NCBI GenBank assembly: GCA_005502925.1
Contig: SCPD01000002.1
Span: 992,001-1,056,000 of the forward strand
Length of the DNA: 64,000 nt
Direction of reading: 5' to 3'
Source: Rhizobiales bacterium Y(2018)
GTDB taxonomy: Bacteria > Pseudomonadota > Alphaproteobacteria > Rhizobiales > Aestuariivirgaceae
This document shows positions 12,432 to 18,993 of this stretch, piece by piece (positions within the stretch are counted from its first letter, which is position 1; each line of letters starts with the position of its first letter). The position numbers were made by a program, and so were the translations under genes. The notes beneath the pieces are model-generated. The model did not search any database, was not told where the DNA came from, and was given only the letters and a program-made list of their open reading frames with translations.

Positions 12432-12932
12432 ATGGCATTGGATACACTCGGTGCATTGTTCGAAGACACGCTCCGCGACATGTATTATGCGGAAAAGAAG
12501 CTCACCAAATTTCTTCCCAAAATGGCCAAGAAGGCGACCAGTGAGGAACTGGCGGATGCCTTCACTTCTCATGCCGAAGAAACTGCCGAGCAGGTTGCTC
12601 GTATCGAGCAGGTCTTCAAGATGCTCGAGAAGACGCCTCGCGCCAAGAAATGCGAAGCCCTTGAGGGCCTTTCCGCTGAAGGCGACCACGTTATGGAAGA
12701 GGCGGACGATGACAGCGTGATGGACGCAGGTCTGATAGCTAGCGCTCAGGCCGTCGAGCACTATGAAATCGCTCGATATGGCACTCTCATCGCGTGGGCA
12801 AATGAACTGAACATGCCGGATGCTGCCACTCTGCTGACGGAAAGCCTTGAGGAGGAGAAGGCGGCTGACGAGAAGTTGAGTGGGTTGGCAGAAACTGCAA
12901 ATCCCGCGGCGGCTCAGAAGGAAGCAGCCTGA
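12432..12932 (+). CDS. YciE/YciF family ferritin-like stress protein
   Basis: Members of this family (DUF892) are four-helix ferritin-like proteins that form dimers with a di-iron site and are induced by osmotic and general stress. The 166-residue product starts MALDTLGALFEDTLRDMY behind TAGGAG. It shows the helix-borne Glu/His ligands expected: YAEKKLTKFLP, SHAEETAEQVARIE, AVEHYEIARYGTL and ESLEEEKAADEKLSGL. A stress-type promoter site lies upstream and an exact EcfG site plus terminator lies just downstream. Confidence 0.9.
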   Translation: MALDTLGALFEDTLRDMYYAEKKLTKFLPKMAKKATSEELADAFTSHAEETAEQVARIEQVFKMLEKTPRAKKCEALEGLSAEGDHVMEEADDDSVMDAGLIASAQAVEHYEIARYGTLIAWANELNMPDAATLLTESLEEEKAADEKLSGLAETANPAAAQKEAA

Positions 12933-12947
12933 AAAAGGCTCAACGAG

Positions 12948-12972
12948 GGAACTCAGTCTGGGTAACTTCGTT
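12948..12972 (+). promoter_or_regulatory. EcfG promoter, exact GGAAC-N16-CGTT, with no gene after it
   Basis: GGAAC at 12948-12952, 16 bases, CGTT at 12969-12972. The first coding gene in that direction starts at 13138, beyond a strong terminator at 13008-13044, so the promoter should make a short RNA. Confidence 0.6.
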
Positions 12973-12978
12973 GATTGG

Positions 12979-13044
12979 AGCCATGTAAAGTATCTCCCTG
13001 AAAACTAGCTCGCCAATCTGAAAAGGTTGGCGAGCCTTTTCTTT
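12979..13044 (+). ncRNA. candidate general-stress small RNA between yciF-like and permease genes
   Basis: About 66 bases from the expected start after the exact EcfG promoter to the terminator. The terminator is GCTCGCCAA (13008-13016) paired with TTGGCGAGC (13027-13035) and followed by CTTTTCTTT. The 5' part is TGGAGCCATGTAAAG, single-stranded and purine-rich, which would suit base pairing with target mRNAs. The terminator could also serve the yciF-like gene. Confidence 0.5.
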
Positions 13045-13137
13045 GCGCGACCTTGCCGCTCTGCAGAGATAGAGGAACTAGGTGGTGGGTATTTCAATTA
13101 TTGACCACCCAGTTCCGCCAGAGGAGCAATTCCTATC

Positions 13138-13635
13138 ATGTCTGCTCAACCCAAAAACTGTAGATCCAGCTGGTCAGATACGTTTGCCAGATTCGCCGGC
13201 AAGGTAGCGTGGGCGGCAGGGAGTCCCGTAACATTCGGCGTGGCATTGGTGGCGCTTGCTGCGTGGGCGGCTGCAGGGCCCTTCCTGGACTATTCGACCG
13301 GCTGGCAGCTTCTGGTGAACACGGGCACAACGATAACGACGTTCCTGATGGTATTCGTTATTCAAAACAGTCAGAACCGCGATGGACTAGCGGCGCAGAT
13401 TAAGCTCGATGAAATCATTCGGGCAGTATCTGGGGCGAAAAACTCCATGATTGATCTGGAGTGCCTGACAGATAAGGAGCTGGCTGAGCTTCGGGTAAAG
13501 TTCGCCGCCATTGCGGTTGAAGCTCGTCAGGATGAGGAAAAGGTGGAGAAGAGGGAGGACGAAGTAGATGGGAACTCTCGGTTCAAGAAGAATGGCAAAG
13601 CGCCGAAGCGTCCCCTGCATGGTTCGACTGCTTGA
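13138..13635 (+). CDS. low-affinity iron permease family membrane protein
   Basis: The 165-residue protein has two transmembrane helices, about residues 26-48 (SPVTFGVALVALAAWAAAGP) and 58-78. The second carries the family signature TITTFLMVFVIQNSQNRD, which continues into a conserved helix QIKLDEIIRAV. The C-terminal third is charged and cytoplasmic (EEKVEKREDEV). The name comes from yeast Fet4-like proteins; in bacteria transport has seldom been shown. A GAGGAG ribosome site precedes ATG 13138. It follows the ferritin-like gene, giving two iron-linked stress genes in a row. Confidence 0.85.
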   Translation: MSAQPKNCRSSWSDTFARFAGKVAWAAGSPVTFGVALVALAAWAAAGPFLDYSTGWQLLVNTGTTITTFLMVFVIQNSQNRDGLAAQIKLDEIIRAVSGAKNSMIDLECLTDKELAELRVKFAAIAVEARQDEEKVEKREDEVDGNSRFKKNGKAPKRPLHGSTA

Positions 13636-13718
13636 CGGAGGTAGTCACCGGAGCGCCCTGCAAAGCTTGAGGCCCTGAGTGGAGCGACGACCGGACATCA
13701 AGGCGCACTTTTTGGTCT

Positions 13719-13901
13719 TCACTCCTTCCACACCCCTTTATAGGGTGGCGCTTCTCGGTTCTTTTTCTGGGCCATGAACTCTCCCGATTCTTTGTCACGT
13801 TTGGTCCAGTGCTCCTCCCCTTCGATCTTTGTTTTTAGCTGAGAGCGCTTGCGGACTGCACCCTTTCGGGCGTTGTCGCCAGGAGGTTTGTTCACTGCCA
13901 T
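13719..13901 (-). CDS. conserved basic 60-residue rhizobial protein
   Basis: Starts MAVNKPPGDNARKGAVRKRS and continues QLKTKIEGEEHWTKRDKESG, then FMAQKKN. I recall close relatives as short uncharacterised proteins across rhizobia, with the same KPPGDNARKGAVRKRxQ start. Strongly basic and probably unstructured alone. The frame is open upstream to 14348 but the N-terminal Met at 13901 matches the conserved start. A GGAAC-N18-TT site (minus strand, 13960-13936, -10 AATT) lies 35-59 bases upstream. Confidence 0.75.
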   Translation of the reverse strand: MAVNKPPGDNARKGAVRKRSQLKTKIEGEEHWTKRDKESGEFMAQKKNREAPPYKGVWKE

Positions 13902-14113
13902 TGAGAAATTCCTTATATCGCAGGTATCGCAGGGAAATTGGGAGAGCCACAGATAGTTCCATTCATTTTCGACTTCCGAGGGCGGGGCACATCCCGCGAG
14001 GCGGCGACGAAGCTTGAGGGCGCCAGCAGCGGGAAATAAATCGTTGTCCCGGAACATTTTTGCAGCGCCTGAATTATCCATTCGTTGCCAACCCCATTGG
14101 CAGCCCCTTCGAC

Positions 14114-14141
14114 TAAAACCCGCTTCGGCGGGTTTTTCTTT
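14114..14141. terminator. strong bidirectional hairpin terminator
   Basis: AAAACCCGC-TTCG-GCGGGTTTTTCTT: a nine-pair stem with the stable TTCG tetraloop and T-runs on both strands. Between 13902 and 14331 nothing else is convincing. Confidence 0.7.
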
Positions 14142-14331
14142 GATTTGTAACTTTCCATTTGCCTGCAAGAGGCGTTCGATATTCGCCAATGGCCATCGGC
14201 CAGATTTGGGCTGTTGTGCCCCTTCGCACCACAAGGGATGCGGTTCGCCGGCCAGGGACGGCAGATTTAGAAAGGCGGGCCGCATCCGCCCCCAGAAATT
14301 CCCGCACCTTTCGGAGGCCACTTCGAAGGGT

Positions 14332-14380
14332 GGCGGCCCGTCATGCAACCTGTTGCCGTCCCGTTGTTGTGGCGGGCCGT
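14332..14380 (+). repeat. dispersed hairpin element H, copy 3
   Basis: GCGGCCCGTCA (14333-14343) and TGGCGGGCCGT (14370-14380) around a loop containing TTGCCGTCCC. It overlaps nothing coding and ends 18 bases from the 52-residue gene on the other strand. Confidence 0.5.
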
Positions 14381-14397
14381 TCCCCGAATCGCAAAAA

Positions 14398-14556
14398 TTA
14401 CTGGCGTTCAGACTCGTCGATTATGTCGGCTTCTACCAACAGCCGCGCGGCCAGCCGCAACAACCCTTCTCGCTCATCATCTCCCACTGACAAAGCAAGG
14501 GTGACCGCCTGTCTAGCGGCGGTGCGGAGTTCTTCACTGGTATGAGGCTTCTGCAT
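14398..14556 (-). CDS. 52-residue helical hypothetical protein
   Basis: A short frame from ATG 14556 to TAA 14398. It reads MQKPHTSEELRTAARQAV and then GDDEREGLLRLAARLLVEAD, ending DIIDESERQ: two amphipathic helices with a well-formed acidic-basic pattern. The codon use resembles the other small genes. A ribosome site is not obvious. It has no known motif. Small two-helix proteins of this type in accessory DNA can be antitoxins or phage adaptor proteins, but nothing here decides that. Confidence 0.45.
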   Translation of the reverse strand: MQKPHTSEELRTAARQAVTLALSVGDDEREGLLRLAARLLVEADIIDESERQ

Positions 14557-14765
14557 TCAGATAGCTAACTGAAGCTGAGCCAGCATAGTTGCAAAAACCG
14601 GAAGACCTTCCTGCACTTGACGCGGCCAGTATCCCATCGCTGAGACGAGAGGTTTGGCGTCTCAGGCTCTCGGGCGGCGCGGCATCGCCTATATCCGGCT
14701 TCCACCTCTTGACAGCGCACTCGCGCCGCGCAAGAAAAGTTTCCTCAACTTGAGACCCTCTACCA

Positions 14766-14981
14766 ATGCCGCGCCTATTCTTCGATCCAGCGGGAATGCA
14801 GCAACTGAGCCAGGTGTACGACCGGGCGAAGAAGGCGCTGGAGCAACATGGGGCGTTGACGTCGGTTGAGCTCGATTTGGTGGCTGCAAGGCTGCTTCGG
14901 GCGGCAGCGGATGGCATTCACGACGAAGACGCGCTGTTGAGGGCTGCTCTGGGCGACAAGCTCGACCCTCCGGCGCAATAA
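14766..14981 (+). CDS. small hypothetical protein, relative of the 6934 gene
   Basis: A 71-residue protein starting MPRLFFDPAGMQQLSQVY. It shares with the 6934-7185 product the MP-x3-F-x-P start, an AKKAL/AKTRL helix and an LVAARLLRAAADG core helix, at clearly diverged sequence level. It ends DKLDPPAQ. No function is evident. The region from 14982 to 15493 holds no gene that I can support, only a terminator-like hairpin near 15131. Confidence 0.6.
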   Translation: MPRLFFDPAGMQQLSQVYDRAKKALEQHGALTSVELDLVAARLLRAAADGIHDEDALLRAALGDKLDPPAQ

Positions 14982-15130
14982 TCTGCTGATTGATCGTTCA
15001 TTCACGCTATAGTCGTTGTACCGCTCACAAAACATTGTTACCCGATGGCAGGTGCCCCATTTCCGGGACGCCTCAGGGTTCGCAGCATTTACCATCCTCC
15101 CGGCGTTGCAACCCTTGCGCTGCGTGTGTG

Positions 15131-15165
15131 GAAAGCCCGAGCCGTCACTGGCCAGGCTTTCTTCT
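15131..15165 (+). terminator. terminator-like hairpin of the GGAAAGCCC family
   Basis: GAAAGCC (15131-15137) pairs with GGCTTTC (15155-15161), followed by TTC. It belongs to the same recurring type as those at 5371, 6835, 16049 and 17723, though with a shorter stem. Confidence 0.4.
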
Positions 15166-15493
15166 GCATCCTGGAGCTTTCTCTTCCGACGGCCTTAGCG
15201 CGTCTAACCAGGCGCTGAGTTCAGCAACGGTGATTGCGGTGGACGCATCATCCAAGAATGAGCAGGAAGCCTGCTCTCGCTGCGGGGTTAACGGACGAAG
15301 AGGGCGCTTTGCGGTCTGATCCATAGACAGCAATAGCATCGCAGGGAATCGGCAAAATTGCGACCAACCTCCCGTTAAATGGGCGCGTTGTCGCCAGTGA
15401 GCCTATGGTCCAACTTGCATCGGCGCGCCGATACAATATCGTTCACCTCAGCTGTGAGAGTTCTTTCGGCAATCTCTGAGGCCGAAAGTGGGA

Positions 15494-15536
15494 GCGGCTC
15501 GTCACAAGCATCGCCGTCCCAAGAGTGGCGGGCCGC
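15494..15536 (+). repeat. dispersed hairpin element H, copy 4
   Basis: GCGGCTCGTCA (15494-15504) and TGGCGGGCCGC (15526-15536), loop with ATCGCCGTCCC. It lies 68 bases before the 38-residue gene. Confidence 0.6.
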
Positions 15537-15604
15537 TTTCCCCTGTCGCCTCCCTTGGTGGTTGGCGCACCGTCCCTGCGATCCGTACTGAGGAAACAAA
15601 TTAG

Positions 15605-15721
15605 ATGATCGAGCCCACGCGGGACCGGCGCCTTTGGGCGACACTCCTGCGGATCTTGAGCGATATGCATGCGACGCAGCCTGTAGACGAGCGCATGCTC
15701 TTCCTGATGCGCGCGATGTAG
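15605..15721 (+). CDS. 38-residue small protein, partner of RNA element S
   Basis: ATG 15605 stands directly after an in-frame TAG and 8 bases after GAGGAA, which fixes the start. The product reads MIEPTRDRRLWATLLRILSD, then a short linker and DERMLFLMRAM. It matches the C-terminal 33 residues of the 6425-6580 product, including the RRLW-x2-LLRI helix and the exact end LMRAM. The conserved helix is amphipathic, so membrane-surface or protein binding is possible. Element S follows 10 bases later. Confidence 0.5.
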   Translation: MIEPTRDRRLWATLLRILSDMHATQPVDERMLFLMRAM

Positions 15722-15730
15722 CTAAGCTCT

Positions 15731-15848
15731 TAATAGGGATTGTATTCGGAACCAACGGAAACCCATACGCTTTTCCCCCAGCGTATCCTGTCCCTAACGG
15801 GATGCGTGGGCCCGCTGGGGACCCACACCATAGACCCTTGGCGGGCCC
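15731..15848 (+). ncRNA. structured element S, copy 2
   Basis: Same parts as copy 1: AATAGGGATTG, GGAAC (15748-15752) with TT 18 bases later, an ATACGC/GCGTAT stem around TTTTCCCC, then TCCC-TAAC-GGGA. It is closed by GGGCCCGC with GCGGGCCC. Paired positions differ from copy 1 in compensating ways in the terminal stem, which supports folding as RNA. Confidence 0.45.
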
Positions 15849-15899
15849 TCAATTAGGCATAGAATCTCTCCACCCTCCGGATGCCTCTCCCGAGGGTGA

Positions 15900-15952
15900 G
15901 CGGCTCGTCAGACCCTCTCGTCGCCCAAAACTGTGATGTTCTGGCGGGCCGC
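15900..15952 (+). repeat. dispersed hairpin element H, copy 5
   Basis: GCGGCTCGTCA (15900-15910) and TGGCGGGCCGC (15942-15952). The loop is longer than in the other copies and contains CTCGTCGCCC. A short upstream stem, ACCCTC with GAGGGT, is also present. Confidence 0.5.
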
Positions 15953-16008
15953 ACTATTTCAACCGCAAGCTGCTTGTTCGACAGCGGTATCTGCAGGAAA
16001 CATCAAAA

Positions 16009-16089
16009 GGACGGCGGGCACTCCCCGGTAGGACGCCCGCGACCGTGGAGAGCCCCAGGCTGCCCCCCAAGAGACTGGGGCTTTCTTCG
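16009..16089 (+). ncRNA. structured element U with terminator, copy 2
   Basis: GGACGGCGGGC, CCCCGGTAGGA and GCCCGCGACCGTGG in the same order as the copy at 6795. It ends in a longer terminator stem, GAGAGCCCCAG with CTGGGGCTTTC, and TTCG. It follows element S copy 2 and element H copy 5. Confidence 0.45.
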
Positions 16090-16102
16090 CCTGTAGCGGC
16101 GT

Positions 16103-16273
16103 TCACTTCTTCCGGCGCTTTCGATCGCGCCGCGCCTTCTGGTTCGCCTCGCAGAGTCCGGCGTGGATTAGGTAAAGCTCAGCGACCAGGCCGTCAGATG
16201 AGGCCGCAAATGCTTTTGCCCGTTTTACTATTTCGTCAGAATGGTTCGCTTTCTTTCTTGAGCGCTTCGGCAT
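16103..16273 (-). CDS. small basic protein, stress-promoter unit copy 2
   Basis: Start ATG 16273 (MPKRSRKKANHSDEIVKRAK), seven bases after GGGGAG. The 56-residue product shares with the 7163-7354 product the sequence SDGL[IV]AELYLIHAG and a Lys/Arg-rich tail (ARRDRKRRKK). The exact GGAAC-N16-CGTT promoter 28-52 bases upstream and the small-RNA unit beyond it are also shared. The whole unit has thus been duplicated and kept. Function unknown. Confidence 0.65.
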   Translation of the reverse strand: MPKRSRKKANHSDEIVKRAKAFAASSDGLVAELYLIHAGLCEANQKARRDRKRRKK

Positions 16274-16300
16274 ACACACTCCCCGCCCCGGCGTCTGCGC

Positions 16301-16325
16301 AACGCGGTGAGGGCGGAATGGTTCC
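16301..16325 (-). promoter_or_regulatory. EcfG promoter, exact GGAAC-N16-CGTT
   Basis: Minus-strand GGAAC (16325-16321), 16 bases, CGTT (16304-16301), before the basic protein gene at 16273. The spacer sequence differs from that of the copy at 7381-7405, while both boxes are exact. Confidence 0.65.
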
Positions 16326-16332
16326 GGGAACC

Positions 16333-16420
16333 AAAAAGCCCGACCTCCTTTCGGGGAGATCGGGCTTCGTTTGAGAGGCGGTACGCCCCGCTTCGGCAAC
16401 GAGGGCGATGTTTCCGAAAG
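16333..16420 (-). ncRNA. candidate small RNA R, copy 2
   Basis: About 88 bases from the promoter at 16428-16456 to GCCCGATCTCCCC pairing with GGAGGTCGGGC and a T5 run (16337-16333). The middle block GGAAACATCGCCCTCGTTGC is identical to copy 1, whereas flanking bases differ. Confidence 0.6.
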
Positions 16421-16427
16421 CGAATTT

Positions 16428-16456
16428 ATTCTGCGAGCGACACCGACACCTGTCTA
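16428..16456 (-). promoter_or_regulatory. sigma70-type promoter of small RNA R copy 2
   Basis: TAGACA (16456-16451), 17 bases, CAGAAT (16433-16428) on the minus strand; same boxes as at 7506-7534. Confidence 0.55.
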
Positions 16457-16656
16457 GTGAGAAAGTCTAACCCTGGTTTTCCACACCCGTGTTCGAGAGA
16501 GGGAGCGGCGGCACCCTAGAAGTCATAAGGAACATCATCGCGGCGGCAACATATCCCTGTGCTCCCAGCCCCCCTGGAAGCCCTCTAACCCATACTTTGA
16601 ACCGTCCTTGTGGCGGGATTCTTTTTGCCACAGCAGGACGCGCAACGAGCCTACTT

Positions 16657-16681
16657 GGAACCAGGTCGAAGGTGCCGAGTT
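16657..16681 (+). promoter_or_regulatory. EcfG-like promoter site, GGAAC-N18-TT
   Basis: GGAAC at 16657-16661 and TT at 16680-16681 (-10 AGTT), upstream of small RNA T copy 2. The sequence from 16457 to 16656 shows no supportable gene. Confidence 0.45.
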
Positions 16682-16687
16682 GTTCCC

Positions 16688-16750
16688 GGGTCCTTCTGGA
16701 CAGCATCCCAGCACCCTGGAAACCCGTCTACGGCGAGACGGGTTTTCTTT
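16688..16750 (+). ncRNA. candidate small RNA T, copy 2
   Basis: About 63 bases: CTGGACAGCATCC, then GAAACCCGTC (16719-16728) pairing with GACGGGTTTT (16737-16746) and a CTTTT run. It shares its promoter-like site, core and terminator with the unit at 6024-6122. Confidence 0.5.
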
Positions 16751-16752
16751 TC

Positions 16753-16862
16753 GGAACCAATCGAAATCTTTTGCTTTGTTCATAGCGCATCCCGTAGACG
16801 CATGCGGAGTGCGCAAAGCCCGCCGAGGGCAAGCACGCAGCACCACCGCTCTTGGCGGGCTT
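16753..16862 (+). ncRNA. structured element S, diverged copy 3
   Basis: Begins CGGAACCAATCGAAA with TT 18 bases after GGAAC. It then has GCGCA and TGCGC around a loop, and a closing stem AAGCCCGCC with GGCGGGCTT. It keeps the architecture of copies 1 and 2 (promoter-like site, short hairpin, long terminal stem) with little primary identity. A still more degenerate relative is near 6130-6215. Confidence 0.35.
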
Positions 16863-16914
16863 AGTCTACACACGCGTGACGATGTTCTGAATCCCTCGCC
16901 TCGCAAGCGCTAAC

Positions 16915-17187
16915 TCAAGGCGATGACGGGTGCGAGTCTATTACCGACTGATTGACCGCCGGCGAAGCGCCTTGCCTGTCGAGTTCGTCCAGGACGGTCT
17001 GCATGTCAGCAATCAGACGGTCATAGGCCAACTCCAACTCCGCTAAAGAACCGTCATCGTCGGCGACAGCTTGGCCCGCTTCCCTCAGGGACCTTACTTT
17101 GTCGCGATGGCCCAGCATGCGTCGCTCACATTCATCGGCCTCGACACGGAGGCGTGCCACCATTTGAAGCATCTCATGTCTATCCAT
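16915..17187 (-). CDS. coiled-coil hypothetical protein
   Basis: From ATG 17187 the product (90 residues) reads MDRHEMLQMVARLRVEADEC and continues through charged heptad-like helices (HRDKVRSLREAG; LAELELAYDRLIADMQTVLD) to a short Ser/Pro tail. It has no membrane segment. A TTG at 17283 would add 32 residues (AVNAAHFSPPNDQELWKRLE) that also look protein-like, so the true start is uncertain. Neither has a good ribosome site. No family recognised. Confidence 0.5.
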   Translation of the reverse strand: MDRHEMLQMVARLRVEADECERRMLGHRDKVRSLREAGQAVADDDGSLAELELAYDRLIADMQTVLDELDRQGASPAVNQSVIDSHPSSP

Positions 17188-17270
17188 AGCGAGAAAACGC
17201 TCAAGGCGCTTCCAAAGTTCTTGGTCATTTGGGGGCGAAAAATGGGCGGCGTTCACGGCGCGGTAAAGTA

Positions 17271-17295
17271 GGAACCCTGCCAAATTGACCGCGTT
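17271..17295 (+). promoter_or_regulatory. EcfG promoter, exact GGAAC-N16-CGTT
   Basis: GGAAC at 17271-17275, 16 bases, CGTT at 17292-17295. It would give the DUF1236-like gene a leader of about 60 bases. Confidence 0.65.
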
Positions 17296-17362
17296 GTGAG
17301 CCTAAGCTCGGGTTCCTCGACGAGCCTGCCAAATCCGCATTCGAGGCAGAAAGGACATGCTC

Positions 17363-17680
17363 ATGCGTACGGTATCAGCAATGTTGATTGCGTCCACCTT
17401 GCTCCTTGGGGCTCCGCTCGCCCTGGCCGACGACTTCGTAATCGCCCCCGAGATCAGCCTTAAATTCCAGGACGAAGTTAAGGTGAAGAAATATAAGTCG
17501 CACAAGTACGATGGCGACGTGAAGGTCGGCGTCGTGGTGCCGGGCGATGTCGAATACTACGACGTTCCCGATTCCATCATCGTGGCTGAGCCCCGGTTCA
17601 AGAAACATAAATATGTCTATCTCAACGACCACGTCTATATCGTGGACGGTGACCGCAGGGTCGTAGCTGTGGTTCGCTGA
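17363..17680 (+). CDS. exported DUF1236-like protein
   Basis: The start ATG 17363 is eight bases after AAAGGA; an ATG six bases earlier is too close. Residues 1-22 form a Sec signal peptide (TVSAMLIASTLLLGAPLALA). The mature part ends with the DUF1236-type block: VEYYDVPDSI, then KHKYVYLNDHVYIVDGDRRV, matching the family's pattern of a YxxVP turn and a final strand pair. The domain occurs in exported proteins of rhizobia, often stress-induced, with unknown role. An exact EcfG promoter lies upstream and a terminator at 17721 follows. Confidence 0.75.
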   Translation: MRTVSAMLIASTLLLGAPLALADDFVIAPEISLKFQDEVKVKKYKSHKYDGDVKVGVVVPGDVEYYDVPDSIIVAEPRFKKHKYVYLNDHVYIVDGDRRVVAVVR

Positions 17681-17720
17681 CAGACCAAGTGCCACGCGAG
17701 CGGCATAGCCCTCGCGCTTT

Positions 17721-17759
17721 GCGGAAAGCCCCTGAGCGCCTGCTCGGGGCTTTCTGCGC
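17721..17759 (+). terminator. terminator of the DUF1236-like gene
   Basis: GAAAGCCCC (17723-17731) pairs with GGGGCTTTC around a 13-base loop and is followed by TGCG. It is of the recurring GGAAAGCCC type. Confidence 0.6.
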
Positions 17760-17894
17760 TAGGAACGACGGATCGGAACCCTTGCTGATCTGACACGGCT
17801 TATCGGCCGTCATGCTCGCACCCCAGCGCAAGTGGCATAACGTGCAGCTTCGGTGCGGCTCAGGACGTCGTTCCTTCATGAGATGCCCGCCGGC

Positions 17895-18740
17895 TCATCG
17901 TCGGCTTAATCGCACGGTGTATGAAACTACCGCTCCGATGAGTAGCCCCCAGCCAAGGCCAGCCATGTTCGTCGCTGGGTACGGTGTCAGGTCGAAATAC
18001 CAGAGGACGAACGTCGCCGCGGCCATGCCGGCTAGAAGGAGTTCCCGGCCGAGAGGACGGGGTGAGCGGTAGCGGCGGAGGAGGTCTAGGTCGCGGCCAG
18101 TCATAAGGTGTCTATCGCTAATTTCATCATCGGTTTTGTCACATTCATCTAACCACAAAGCTACCGATACGGCGCCCGCCAGCCGGCGGCTATTGCTTCG
18201 GGGCTCGGTGCAGAACCACCGCTCGCCTTTCGCCAGCTCAACCTTCGTCCGGGCATAATGCTTCGACCATGGTACGTGATAGATCCTTTCGCCCTTGGCG
18301 CTGATGTTCCCTTTAATCGGGCAATTCTTCTCCGGCGTGACTTGCGCCGCCGTCTCCCAGCGCCGGGCGCGGTACTCCCAGGGCGGTTGCGTCTTCGACT
18401 GCCATATGCCGATTTTCTGCCGGCGCGGCTTCATCTCTAGGTCGATATAGTCGGCGGAATATTTGATGAAGGCCCACGCCAGGCCGGAGGGGACGAGCTT
18501 GGCGCCAATGTCGGGCTCGCCGTCGGTCGCGCATCGCGCAATCAGCCGGCCATAGTCGTCAAACTCGTGACCGACACAGCGCACCGTCTTGCCAGCGGTC
18601 ATCTTCGCCATGGCGTCGATCGCAGTCCGGGAGCAGCTCCAGGTGCCTTTCGGGAGCTGGCACTTCTGGCCGGTCTCGGGTGCGTCGATACCGTGAATGC
18701 GGATGGCCTGGCTGCCGATCTCGATAGTGTCGCCGTCCAC
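17895..18740 (-). CDS. thermonuclease-like (SNase fold) protein with membrane tail; 5' frameshift suspected
   Basis: Staphylococcal-nuclease-type domain: VDGDTIEIGSQAIRIHGIDA with the catalytic region APETGQKC, then DDYGRLIARC and GLAWAFIKYSADY. After residue 215 come two hydrophobic helices (ELLLAGMAAATFVLWYF; GLGWGLLIGAVVSY), an unusual membrane tail. GTG 18740 would start inside the domain without a signal peptide. In the neighbouring frame ATG 18844 begins MVNLHRPLLIA, and a one-base shift near 18805 would join it to LAVGAFLTGGAAAQ, giving a perfect signal peptide. The gene is therefore either frameshifted or affected by a sequence error. Confidence 0.7.
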   Translation of the reverse strand: MDGDTIEIGSQAIRIHGIDAPETGQKCQLPKGTWSCSRTAIDAMAKMTAGKTVRCVGHEFDDYGRLIARCATDGEPDIGAKLVPSGLAWAFIKYSADYIDLEMKPRRQKIGIWQSKTQPPWEYRARRWETAAQVTPEKNCPIKGNISAKGERIYHVPWSKHYARTKVELAKGERWFCTEPRSNSRRLAGAVSVALWLDECDKTDDEISDRHLMTGRDLDLLRRYRSPRPLGRELLLAGMAAATFVLWYFDLTPYPATNMAGLGWGLLIGAVVSYTVRLSRR

Positions 18741-18937
18741 GATGATGCCAGGGCCCGCCGCCTCGATGGTCTGCGCCGCGGCGCCACCGGTGAGGAACGC
18801 GCCGACGGCAAGGCGATGAGGAGAGGACGGTGCAGGTTGACCATGCGTCTATTCTGCCAGTGAGAAAGCGGAGCGCAAAGCAGCGGCTCAGTAGGAAAAA
18901 CTGGTGCTGCTGGAACCCCAATGGAACCCCAGGCTGC

Positions 18938-18969
18938 AAAACCGCCCACCAGCGAGAAGCGGTTTTTTA
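18938..18969. terminator. bidirectional terminator beside the tRNA
   Basis: AAAACCGC (18938-18945) pairs with GCGGTTTT, with a T6 run on the plus strand. On the minus strand the stem ends in TTTTG about 25-55 bases after the tRNA 3' end, so it probably terminates the tRNA transcript. Confidence 0.6.
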
Positions 18970-18993
18970 GCTCTAACCTATTGATATTGTTAA

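Noticed and set aside
13074-13099. GGAAC-N19-TT upstream of the iron permease gene as a stress promoter
   Set aside because: The spacing is one base longer than at the other sites and the -10 reads AATT; too weak to list.
15145-15324. About 59-codon minus-strand frame with a helix-like TAITVAELSAWLDALRP
   Set aside because: Only a short segment is protein-like, there is no ribosome site and no second copy, so I could not support it as a gene.
15494-15952. Hairpin H copies as rho-independent terminators
   Set aside because: Stems are strong but no T-run follows in any of the five copies, and the loop is conserved, unlike in terminators.
16467-16706. 79-codon minus-strand frame between the small RNA units
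   Set aside because: It overlaps the promoter-like site of small RNA T copy 2 and has no recognisable features.
1-18990. Intact prophage or integrative element
   Set aside because: No integrase, terminase, capsid, relaxase or transposase gene is seen; only small accessory genes and remnants.
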